From: Dichetophora obliterata
Lineage: Eukaryota; Arthropoda; Insecta; Diptera; Sciomyzidae
Direction: 5' to 3'
Assembly: GCA_963920525.1 (NCBI GenBank)
Contig: OY986435.1
Span: forward strand, 270,477,574-270,541,573
DNA: 64,000 bases
Position 1 is the first letter of the stretch. Each line of letters begins with the position of its first letter. The position numbers were made by a program, and so were the translations under genes. This document shows, one piece after another, positions 1-9,500 of the stretch. The notes under the pieces are model-generated. The model did no database searches, was not told the origin of the DNA, and saw only the letters and a list, made by a program, of their open reading frames with translations.

Positions 1-140
1 AAGCACATGTTTTTGGTCAGCTTCCACTCCAAAAAGTGTTCTACAACTCCTAAACTACAAGAGATAGTGCAAACGGCATTTGGACAAAGGAGTATCCCTT
101 CTTAAGGACGAGGACCTGGTGCTGATTTTAATGCATGAAT
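1..140 (+). repeat. Partial satellite monomer at left edge (C-subunit tail)
   Basis: This is the 3' part of a monomer, starting inside the C subunit at the 'aagcacatg' stretch and running to the A-core anchor. It has the d-type end (ggTcag, ATAGTG, catTtgg) and the unusual 'gctgatttt' in place of 'gctcatttt'. The same 'gctgatttt' occurs at 6531, at the equivalent place before the second copy of the block, which helps show that the two blocks share a recent origin. Confidence 0.95.
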
Positions 141-570
141 CGTCCTTATCTGATATGTAGTTTTTATTTTAGAAAATAAATAAAAAAAATAAAAATTGAC
201 AAAAAAGGGCACATGAAATTAACATGAAATCTAATTTTAAAATTATTTTAAGGATACAGTCTTGTGGGCAGTAGCTTAAGGAACATTTTGATGCATAAAT
301 CGTCCTTTTACGATGTATGGTTTAGAAGTTATGGCTAAAAAATCAAAAAAATCGCAAAAACCCACGTCAAAAACTATGATTCATGTAAAAAATTTTAACT
401 AAGATTCTTGAAAAAAAATCAAATTCCAGAAAACTTTTTTTTGAATATGCAGTCTTGTGTATATATGTATTAGAAACAATTTGGTGTATAAATGGTCCTT
501 GTAGGATGTATGGTTTGGGAGTTATGACGGAAAAAGCACATGTTTTTGGCCAGCTTCCACTCCAAAAAGT

Positions 571-580
571 GTTGTACAAC
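571..580. other. 10-bp perfect palindrome GTTGTACAAC, variant-dependent
   Basis: Created by the gttGta state of the C subunit in types a, e and most g. The commoner gttCta state destroys the symmetry. Examples of the palindrome are at 2707-2716, 4309-4318 and 6982-6991. The same G also creates the reverse-strand ATG that opens the 70-codon frames, which explains why those frames track this variant. Confidence 0.7.
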
Positions 581-635
581 TCCTAAACTACAAGAGATAA
601 AGCAAACGGCATCTGGACAAAGGAGTATCTCTTCT

Positions 636-681
636 TAAGGACGAGGACCTGGTGCTCATTTTAATGCATGAATCGTCCTTA
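636..681. other. Inverted repeat: 9-bp stem, 28-nt loop at the C/A junction
   Basis: TAAGGACGA (636-644) and its exact reverse complement TCGTCCTTA (673-681) flank a 28-base spacer that includes the palindrome ATGCAT. The arrangement recurs in nearly every monomer. It is weakened where the left arm reads 'acggacga' (g-type, e.g. near 4375), 'aaggaagagg' (e.g. near 49670) or where 'gacgacgacc' follows (e.g. near 57676). I saw no compensating changes in the right arm, so a selected RNA fold is not supported. Confidence 0.75.
665..680 (+). other. Conserved 16-bp core box of the subunits (A copy)
   Basis: TGCATGAATCGTCCTT. Its B and C counterparts are at 826-841 and 1019-1034. Allowing Y/R at two places, TGYATRAATCGTCCTT fits the A and B copies of nearly all monomers and the C copy of most, while the flanks between subunits have diverged. 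It is a candidate protein-binding box by analogy with satellites that keep a short conserved box. No binding protein can be inferred, and shared ancestry of the subunits is the simpler explanation. Confidence 0.55.
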
Positions 682-834
682 TCTGATATGTAGTTTTTAT
701 TTTAGAAAATAAATAAAAAAAATAAAAATTGACAAAAAAGGGCACATGAAATTAACATGAAATCTAATTTTTAAAATTATTTTAAGGATACAGTCTTGTG
801 GGCAGTAGGTTAAGGAACATTTTCATGCATAAAT
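674..834 (+). repeat. Subunit A of the satellite monomer
   Basis: Starts at the core box (TGCATGAATCGTCCTT at 665-680, straddling the anchor) and continues with 'atctgatatgtag'. It then becomes very AT-rich, with 'aaaataaataaa' and an A-run, before 'gggcacatg' and 'tttttaaaattatttt'. It is the shortest of the three subunits. Similarity to B and C is clear around the core and around 'gcacatg', and weak elsewhere. It contains AATAAA-type hexamers on the + strand. Confidence 0.8.
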
Positions 835-1027
835 CGTCCTTTTATGATGTATGGTTTAGAAGTTATGGCTAAAAAATCAAAAAAATCGCAAAAAACCACG
901 TCAAAAACTATGATTCATGTAAAAAATTTTAACTAAGATTCTTGAAAAAAAATCAAATTCCAGAAAACTTTTTTTTGAATATGCAGTCTTGTGTATATAT
1001 GTATTAGAAACAATTTGGTGTATAAAT
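835..1027 (+). repeat. Subunit B of the satellite monomer
   Basis: Starts at the second core (TGCATAAATCGTCCTT, 826-841) followed by 'gatgtatggtttagaag' and 'ttatggct'. It aligns closely with C: both have 'cagtcttgtg' about 45 bp before the core and 'gatgtatggttt..gagttatg'-like sequence after it. It holds a cluster of A-runs (about 871-905) and the variable poly-A tract after 'attcttg'. It is the longest subunit. Confidence 0.82.
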
Positions 1028-1207
1028 GGTCCTTGTAGGATGTATGGTTTGGGAGTTATGACGGAAAAAGCACATGTTTTTGGCCAGCTTCCACTCCAAA
1101 AAGTGTTCTACAACTCCTAAACTACAAGAGTTAGAGCAAACGGCATCTGGACAAAGGAGTATCCCTTCTTAAGGACGAGGACCTGGTGCTCATTTTAATG
1201 CATGAAT
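1028..1207 (+). repeat. Subunit C of the satellite monomer
   Basis: Starts at the third core (TGTATAAATGGTCCTT here, 1019-1034; TGTATAAATCGTCCTT in most monomers), then 'gtaggatgtatggtttggg' and 'agttatgacgg'. It is the most GC-containing part of the unit, with 'ggccagcttccactcc' and 'ggacgaggacctggtgct'. It carries the most informative variant sites (ggC/Tcag, gttC/Gta, TTAGAG/ATAGTG/ATAAAG). Confidence 0.82.
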
Positions 1208-1494
1208 CGTCCTTATCTGATATGTAGTTTTTATTTTAGAAAATAAATAAAAAAAATAAAAATTGACAAAAAACGGCACATGAAATTAACATGAAATCTA
1301 ATTTTTAAAATTATTTTAAGGATACAGTCTTGTGGGCAGTAGCTTAAGGAACATTTTGATGCATAAATCGTCCTGTTATGATGTATGGTTTAGAAGTTAT
1401 GGCTAAAAAATCAAAAAAATCGCAAAAAACCACGTCAAAAACTATGATTCTTGTAAAAAATTTTAACTAAGATTCTTGAAAAAAAATCAAATTC

Positions 1495-1511
1495 CAGAAA
1501 ACTTTTTTCTG
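1495..1511. other. Short perfect hairpin, 7-bp stem and 3-nt loop, variant-dependent
   Basis: CAGAAAA, loop CTT, TTTTCTG. With one bulged C the outer ATT/AAT can extend the stem. It is present in monomers reading 'ttttTCtg' and broken in those reading 'ttttTTtg' (types a, b, e and most g), so one base substitution divides the array into hairpin-plus and hairpin-minus units. Confidence 0.7.
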
Positions 1512-2275
1512 AATATGCAGTCTTGTGTATATATGTATTAGAAACAATTTGGTGTATAAATCGTCCTTGTAGGATGTATGGTTTGGGAGTTATGACGGAA
1601 AAAGCACATGTTTTTGGCCAGCTTCCACTCCAAAAAGTGTTCTACAACTCCTAAACTACAAGAGTTAGAGCAAACGGCATCTGGACAAAGGAGTATCCCT
1701 TCTTAAGGACGAGGACCTGGTGCTCATTTTAATGCATGAATCGTCCTTATCTGATATGTAGTTTTTATTTTAGAAAATAAATAAAAAAAATAAAAATTGA
1801 CAAAAAAGGGCACATGAAATTAACATGAAATCTAATTTTTAAAATTATTTTAAGGATACAGTCTTGTGGGCAGTAGCTTAAGGAACATTTTCATGCATAA
1901 ATCGTCCTTTTATGATGTATGGTTTAGAAGTTATGGCTAAAAAATAAAAAAAAACGCAAAAAACCACGTCAAAAACTATGATTCTTGTAAAAAATTTTAA
2001 CTAAGATTCTTGAAAAAAAATCAAATTCCAGAAAACTTTTTTCTGAATATGAAGTCTTGTGTATATATGTATTAGAAACAATTTGGTGTATAAATCGTCC
2101 TTGTAGGATGTATGGTTTGGGAGTTATGAGGGAAAAAGCACATGTTTTTGGTCAGCTTCCACTCCAAAAAGTGTTCTACAACTCCTAAACTACAAGAGAT
2201 AGTGCAAACGGCATTTGGACAAAGGAGTATCCCTTCTTAAGGACGAGGACCTGGTGCTCATTTTAATGCATGAAT

Positions 2276-3343
2276 CGTCCTTATCTGATATGTAGTTTTT
2301 ATTTTAGAAAATAAATAAAAAAAATAAAAATTGACAAAAAAGGGCACATGAAATTAACATGAAATCTAATTTTTAAAATTATTTTAAGGATACAGTCTTG
2401 TGGGCAGTAGCTTAAGGAACATTTTGATGCATAAATCGTCCTTTTATGATGTATGGTTTAGAAGTTATGGCTAAAAAATCAAAAAAATCGCAAAAACCCA
2501 CGTCAAAAACTATGATTCATGTAAAAAATTTTAACTAAGATTCTTGAAAAAAAATCAAATTCCAGAAAACTTTTTTTTGAATATGCAGTCTTGTGTATAT
2601 ATGTATTAGAAACAATTTGGTGTATAAATGGTCCTTGTAGGATGTATGGTTTGGGAGTTATGACGGAAAAAGCACATGTTTTTGGCCAGCTTCCACTCCA
2701 AAAAGTGTTGTACAACTCCAAAACTACAAGAGATAAAGCAAACGGCATCTGGACAAAGGAGTATCTCTTCTTAAGGACGAGGACCTGGTGCTCATTTTAA
2801 TGCATGAATCGTCCTTATCTGATATGTAGTTTTTATTTTAGAAAATAAATAAAAAAAATAAAAATTGACAAAAAAGGGCACATGAAATTAACATGAAATC
2901 TAATTTTTAAAATTATTTTAAGGATACAGTCTTGTGGGCAGTAGCTTAAGGAACATTTTGATGCATAAATCGTCCTTTTATGATGTATGGTTTAGAAGTT
3001 ATGGCTAAAAAATCAAAAAAATCGCAAAAAACCACGTCAAAAACTATGATTCTTGTAAAAAATTTTAACTAAGATTCTTGAAAAAAAATCAAATTCCAGA
3101 AAACTTTTTTCTGAATATGCAGTCTTGTGTATATATGTATTAGAAACAATTTAGTGTATAAATCGTCCTTGTAGGATGTATGGTTTGGGAGTTATGAGGG
3201 AAAAAGCACATGTTTTTGGTCAGCTTCCACTCCAAAAAGTGTTCTACAACTCCTAAACTACAAGAGATAGTGCAAACGGCATTTGGACAAAGGAGTATCC
3301 CTTCTTAAGGACGAGGACCTGGTGCTCATTTTAATGCATGAAT
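2276..3343 (+). repeat. Two-monomer segment present in copy 1, absent from copy 2
   Basis: Monomers 2276-2809 (e, with the rare 'tccaaaact') and 2810-3343 (with 'atttAgtg') lie between the d monomer and the b-like monomer. In copy 2 the d monomer at 8153 is followed directly by the b-like monomer at 8687. The offset between copies is 6411 before this segment and 5343 after it, a difference of 1068 bp or exactly two monomers. The e monomer also follows d at 18836, in the third copy, so deletion from copy 2 is more likely than insertion into copy 1. Confidence 0.82.
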
Positions 3344-6015
3344 CGTCCTTATCTGATATGTAGTTTTTATTTTAGAAAATAAATAAAAAAAATAAAAATT
3401 GACAAAAAAGGGCACATGAAATTAACATGAAATCTAATTTTTAAAATTATTTTAAGGATACAGTCTTGTGGGCAGTAGCTTAAGGAACATTTTGATGCAT
3501 AAATCGTCCTTTTATGATGTATGGTTTAGAAGTTATGGCTAAAAAATCAAAAAAATCGCAAAAAACCACGTCAAAAACTATGATTCATGTAAAAAATTTT
3601 AACTAAGATTCTTGAAAAAAAATCAAATTCCAGAAAACTTTTTTTTGAATATGCAGTCTTGTGTATATATGTATTAGAAACAATTTGGTGTATAAATGGT
3701 CCTTGTAGGATGTATGGTTTGGGAGTTATGACGGAAAAAGCACATGTTTTTGGCCAGCTTCCACTCCAAAAAGTGTTCTACAACTCCTAAACTACAAGAG
3801 TTAGAGCAAACGGCATCTGGACAAAGGAGTATCCCTTCTTAAGGACGAGGACCTGGTGCTCATTTTAATGCATGAATCGTCCTTATCTGATATGTAGTTT
3901 TTATTTTAGAAAATAAATAAAAAAAATAAAAATTGACAAAAAACGGCACATGAAATTAACATGAAATCTAATTTTTAAAATTATTTTAAGGATACAGTCT
4001 TGTGGGCAGTAGCTTAAGGAACATTTTGATGCATAAATCGTCCTTTTATGATGTATGGTTTAGAAGTTATGGCTAAAAAATCAAAAAAATCGCAAAAACC
4101 CACGTCAAAAATTATGATTCATGTAAAAAATTTTAACTAAGATTCTTGAAAAAAAATCAAATTCCAGAAAACTTTTTTTTGAATATGCAGTCTTGTGTAT
4201 ATATGTATTAGAAACAATTTGGTGTATAAATGGTCCTTGTAGGATGTATGGTTTGGGAGTTATGACGGAAAAAGCACATGTTTTTGGCCAGCTTCCACTC
4301 CAAAAAGTGTTGTACAACTCCTAAACTACAAGAGATAAAGCAAACGGCATTTGGACAAAGGACTATCCCTTCTTACGGACGAGGACCTGGTGCTCATTTT
4401 AATGCATGAATCGTCCTTATCTGATATGTAGTTTTTATTTTAGAAAATAAATAAAAAAAATAAAAATTGACAAAAAAGGGCACATGAAATTAACATGAAA
4501 TCTAATTTTTAAAATTATTTTAAGGATACAGTCTTGTGGGCAGTAGCTTAAGGAACATTTTGATGCATAAATCGTCCTTTTATGATGTATGGTTTAGAAG
4601 TTATGGCTAAAAAATCAAAAAAATCGCAAAAAACCACGTCAAAAACTATGATTCTTGTAAAAAATTTTAACTAAGATTCTTGAAAAAAAATCAAATTCCA
4701 GAAAACTTTTTTCTGAATATGCAGTCTTGTGTATATATGTATTAGAAACAATTTGGTGTATAAATCGTCCTTGTAGGATGTATGGTTTGGGAGTTATGAC
4801 GGAAAAAGCACATGTTTTTGGCCAGCTTCCACTCCAAAAAGTGTTCTACAACTCCTAAACTACAAGAGTTAGAGCAAACGGCATCTGGACAAAGGAGTAT
4901 CCCTTCTTAAGGACGAGGACCTGGTGCTCATTTTAATGCATGAATCGTCCTTATCTGATATGTAGTTTTTATTTTAGAAAATAAATAAAAAAAAATAAAA
5001 ATTGACAAAAAACGGCACATGAAATTAACATGAAATCTAATTTTTAAAATTATTTTAAGGATACAGTCTTGTGGGCAGTAGCTTAAGGAACATTTTGATG
5101 CATAAATCGTCCTTTTATGATGTATGGTTTAGAAGTTATGGCTAAAAAATCAAAAAAATCGCAAAAAACCACGTCAAAAACTATGATTCTTGTAAAAAAT
5201 TTTAACTAAGATTCTTGAAAAAAAATCAAATTCCAGAAAACTTTCTTCTGAATATGCAGTCTTGTGTATATATGTATTAGAAACAATTTGGTGTATAAAT
5301 CGTCCTTGTAGGATGTATGGTTTGGGAGTTATGACGGAAAAAGCACATGTTTTTGGCCAGCTTCCACTCCAAAAAGTGTTCTACAACTCCTAAACTACAA
5401 GAGTTAGAGCAAACGGCATCTGGACAAAGGAGTATCCCTTCTTAAGGACGAGGACCTGGTGCTCATTTTAATGCATGAATCGTCCTTATCTGATATGTAG
5501 TTTTTATTTTAGAAAATAAATAAAAAAAAATAAAAATTGACAAAAAACGGCACATGAAATTAACATGAAATCTAATTTTTAAAATTATTTTAAGGATACA
5601 GTCTTGTGGGCAGTAGCTTAAGGAACATTTTGATGCATAAATCGTCCTGTTATGATGTATGGTTTAGAAGTTATGGCTAAAAAATCAAAAAAATCGCAAA
5701 AAACCACGTCAAAAACTATGATTCTTGTAAAAAATTTTAACTAAGATTCTTGAAAAAAAATCAAATTCCAGAAAACTTTTTTCTGAATATGCAGTCTTGT
5801 GTATATATGTATTAGAAACAATTTGGTGTATAAATCGTCCTTGTAGGATGTATGGTTTGGGAGTTATGACGGAAAAAGCACATGTTTTTGGCCAGCTTCC
5901 ACTCCAAAAAGTGTTCTACAACTCCTAAACTACAAGAGTTAGAGCAAACGGCATCTGGACAAAGGAGTATCCCTTCTTAAGGACGAGGACCTGGTGCTCA
6001 TTTTAATGCATGAAT

Positions 6016-6550
6016 CGTCCTTATCTGATATGTAGTTTTTATTTTAGAAAATAAATAAAAAAAAATAAAAATTGACAAAAAAGGGCACATGAAATTAACA
6101 TGAAATCTAATTTTTAAAATTATTTTAAGGATACAGTCTTGTGGGCAGTAGCTTAAGGAACATTTTCATGCATAAATCGTCCTTTTATGATGTATGGTTT
6201 AGAAGTTATGGCTAAAAAATAAAAAAAAACGCAAAAAACCACGTCAAAAACTATGATTCTTGTAAAAAATTTTAACTAAGATTCTTGAAAAAAAATCAAA
6301 TTCCAGAAAACTTTTTTCTGAATATGAAGTCTTGTGTATATATGTATTAGAAACAATTTGGTGTATAAATCGTCCTTGTAGGATGTATGGTTTGGGAGTT
6401 ATGAGGGAAAAAGCACATGTTTTTGGTCAGCTTCCACTCCAAAAAGTGTTCTACAACTCCTAAACTACAAGAGATAGTGCAAACGGCATTTGGACAAAGG
6501 AGTATCCCTTCTTAAGGACGAGGACCTGGTGCTGATTTTAATGCATGAAT
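6016..6550 (+). repeat. d-type monomer joining copies 1 and 2
   Basis: A 535-bp monomer with the TA variant ('aaaaaataaaaaaaaacgc'), gaagtc, gaggg, ggTcag and ATAGTG. It ends in the rare 'gctgatttt' shared with the left edge of the window. It precedes the type a monomer at 6551, as the partial monomer at 1-140 precedes the one at 141. Confidence 0.85.
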
Positions 6551-9500
6551 CGTCCTTATCTGATATGTAGTTTTTATTTTAGAAAATAAATAAAAAAAAT
6601 AAAAATTGACAAAAAAGGGCACATGAAATTAACATGAAATCTAATTTTTAAAATTATTTTAAGGATACAGTCTTGTGGGCAGTAGCTTAAGGAACATTTT
6701 GATGCATAAATCGTCCTTTTACGATGTATGGTTTAGAAGTTATGGCTAAAAAATCAAAAAAATCGCAAAAACCCACGTCAAAAACTATGATTCATGTAAA
6801 AAATTTTAACTAAGATTCTTGAAAAAAAATCAAATTCCAGAAAACTTTTTTTTGAATATGCAGTCTTGTGTATATATGTATTAGAAACAATTTGGTGTAT
6901 AAATGGTCCTTGTAGGATGTATGGTTTGGGAGTTATGACGGAAAAAGCACATGTTTTTGGCCAGCTTCCACTCCAAAAAGTGTTGTACAACTCCTAAACT
7001 ACAAGAGATAAAGCAAACGGCATCTGGACAAAGGAGTATCTCTTCTTAAGGACGAGGACCTGGTGCTCATTTTAATGCATGAATCGTCCTTATCTGATAT
7101 GTAGTTTTTATTTTAGAAAATAAATAAAAAAAATAAAAATTGACAAAAAAGGGCACATGAAATTAACATGAAATCTAATTTTTAAAATTATTTTAAGGAT
7201 ACAGTCTTGTGGGCAGTAGGTTAAGGAACATTTTCATGCATAAATCGTCCTTTTATGATGTATGGTTTAGAAGTTATGGCTAAAAAATCAAAAAAATCGC
7301 AAAAAACCACGTCAAAAACTATGATTCATGTAAAAAATTTTAACTAAGATTCTTGAAAAAAAATCAAATTCCAGAAAACTTTTTTTTGAATATGCAGTCT
7401 TGTGTATATATGTATTAGAAACAATTTGGTGTATAAATGGTCCTTGTAGGATGTATGGTTTGGGAGTTATGACGGAAAAAGCACATGTTTTTGGCCAGCT
7501 TCCACTCCAAAAAGTGTTCTACAACTCCTAAACTACAAGAGTTAGAGCAAACGGCATCTGGACAAAGGAGTATCCCTTCTTAAGGACGAGGACCTGGTGC
7601 TCATTTTAATGCATGAATCGTCCTTATCTGATATGTAGTTTTTATTTTAGAAAATAAATAAAAAAAATAAAAATTGACAAAAAACGGCACATGAAATTAA
7701 CATGAAATCTAATTTTTAAAATTATTTTAAGGATACAGTCTTGTGGGCAGTAGCTTAAGGAACATTTTGATGCATAAATCGTCCTGTTATGATGTATGGT
7801 TTAGAAGTTATGGCTAAAAAATCAAAAAAATCGCAAAAAACCACGTCAAAAACTATGATTCTTGTAAAAAATTTTAACTAAGATTCTTGAAAAAAAATCA
7901 AATTCCAGAAAACTTTTTTCTGAATATGCAGTCTTGTGTATATATGTATTAGAAACAATTTGGTGTATAAATCGTCCTTGTAGGATGTATGGTTTGGGAG
8001 TTATGACGGAAAAAGCACATGTTTTTGGCCAGCTTCCACTCCAAAAAGTGTTCTACAACTCCTAAACTACAAGAGTTAGAGCAAACGGCATCTGGACAAA
8101 GGAGTATCCCTTCTTAAGGACGAGGACCTGGTGCTCATTTTAATGCATGAATCGTCCTTATCTGATATGTAGTTTTTATTTTAGAAAATAAATAAAAAAA
8201 ATAAAAATTGACAAAAAAGGGCACATGAAATTAACATGAAATCTAATTTTTAAAATTATTTTAAGGATACAGTCTTGTGGGCAGTAGCTTAAGGAACATT
8301 TTCATGCATAAATCGTCCTTTTATGATGTATGGTTTAGAAGTTATGGCTAAAAAATAAAAAAAAACGCAAAAAACCACGTCAAAAACTATGATTCTTGTA
8401 AAAAATTTTAACTAAGATTCTTGAAAAAAAATCAAATTCCAGAAAACTTTTTTCTGAATATGAAGTCTTGTGTATATATGTATTAGAAACAATTTGGTGT
8501 ATAAATCGTCCTTGTAGGATGTATGGTTTGGGAGTTATGAGGGAAAAAGCACATGTTTTTGGTCAGCTTCCACTCCAAAAAGTGTTCTACAACTCCTAAA
8601 CTACAAGAGATAGTGCAAACGGCATTTGGACAAAGGAGTATCCCTTCTTAAGGACGAGGACCTGGTGCTCATTTTAATGCATGAATCGTCCTTATCTGAT
8701 ATGTAGTTTTTATTTTAGAAAATAAATAAAAAAAATAAAAATTGACAAAAAAGGGCACATGAAATTAACATGAAATCTAATTTTTAAAATTATTTTAAGG
8801 ATACAGTCTTGTGGGCAGTAGCTTAAGGAACATTTTGATGCATAAATCGTCCTTTTATGATGTATGGTTTAGAAGTTATGGCTAAAAAATCAAAAAAATC
8901 GCAAAAAACCACGTCAAAAACTATGATTCATGTAAAAAATTTTAACTAAGATTCTTGAAAAAAAATCAAATTCCAGAAAACTTTTTTTTGAATATGCAGT
9001 CTTGTGTATATATGTATTAGAAACAATTTGGTGTATAAATGGTCCTTGTAGGATGTATGGTTTGGGAGTTATGACGGAAAAAGCACATGTTTTTGGCCAG
9101 CTTCCACTCCAAAAAGTGTTCTACAACTCCTAAACTACAAGAGTTAGAGCAAACGGCATCTGGACAAAGGAGTATCCCTTCTTAAGGACGAGGACCTGGT
9201 GCTCATTTTAATGCATGAATCGTCCTTATCTGATATGTAGTTTTTATTTTAGAAAATAAATAAAAAAAATAAAAATTGACAAAAAACGGCACATGAAATT
9301 AACATGAAATCTAATTTTTAAAATTATTTTAAGGATACAGTCTTGTGGGCAGTAGCTTAAGGAACATTTTGATGCATAAATCGTCCTTTTATGATGTATG
9401 GTTTAGAAGTTATGGCTAAAAAATCAAAAAAATCGCAAAAACCCACGTCAAAAATTATGATTCATGTAAAAAATTTTAACTAAGATTCTTGAAAAAAAAT

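Larger units (their letters stand above)
674..1207 (+). repeat. Representative complete 534-bp satellite monomer (type b)
   Basis: A full unit taken as reference. Measured from core anchor to core anchor it divides into A (674-834, 161 bp), B (835-1027, 193 bp) and C (1028-1207, 180 bp). Diagnostic states are gggcac, cagtaGgtta, attttCatg, attCATgta, aacTaag, ttttTTtg, core ggtcc in C, gacgg, ggCcag, gttCta and TTAGAG. Close relatives are at 7085-7618, 17235-17768 and 19370-19903. No reading frame is open across the unit. Confidence 0.95.
141..6015 (+). repeat. Higher-order block, copy 1: eleven monomers
   Basis: Monomers start at 141 (a), 674 (b), 1208 (c), 1742 (d), 2276 (e), 2810, 3344 (b-like), 3878 (g-like with cggcac and 'attatg'), 4412, 4946 (9-A run) and 5481 (c-like, 9-A run). 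The order, and private marks such as 'attatg' near 4111 and the 9-A runs, recur in copy 2. The first monomer lacks one T at about 237, so it is 533 bp and the offset to copy 2 changes from 6410 to 6411 within it. Confidence 0.85.

Noticed and set aside
367..579. Recurrent 70- to 81-codon frames on the reverse strand (also near 2503, 4105, 6778, 9448, 11586, 12120, 16928, 19063, 22802, 27074, 32413, 34548, 45123, 45657)
   Set aside because: They lie in the same place of the repeat, depend on the gttGta variant for their ATG, have no recognisable domain, and disappear in neighbouring monomers. Forward frames overlap the same bases. They are shadows of a noncoding satellite.
636..681. Conserved structured RNA based on the 9-bp inverted repeat
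   Set aside because: Variants in the left arm are not matched by changes in the right arm, and one arm is explained by the conserved subunit core.
1495..1515. Rho-independent terminator
   Set aside because: The hairpin is an A/T stem with no GC-rich part and no suitable gene upstream; the T-run is part of the stem. It recurs as part of the satellite.
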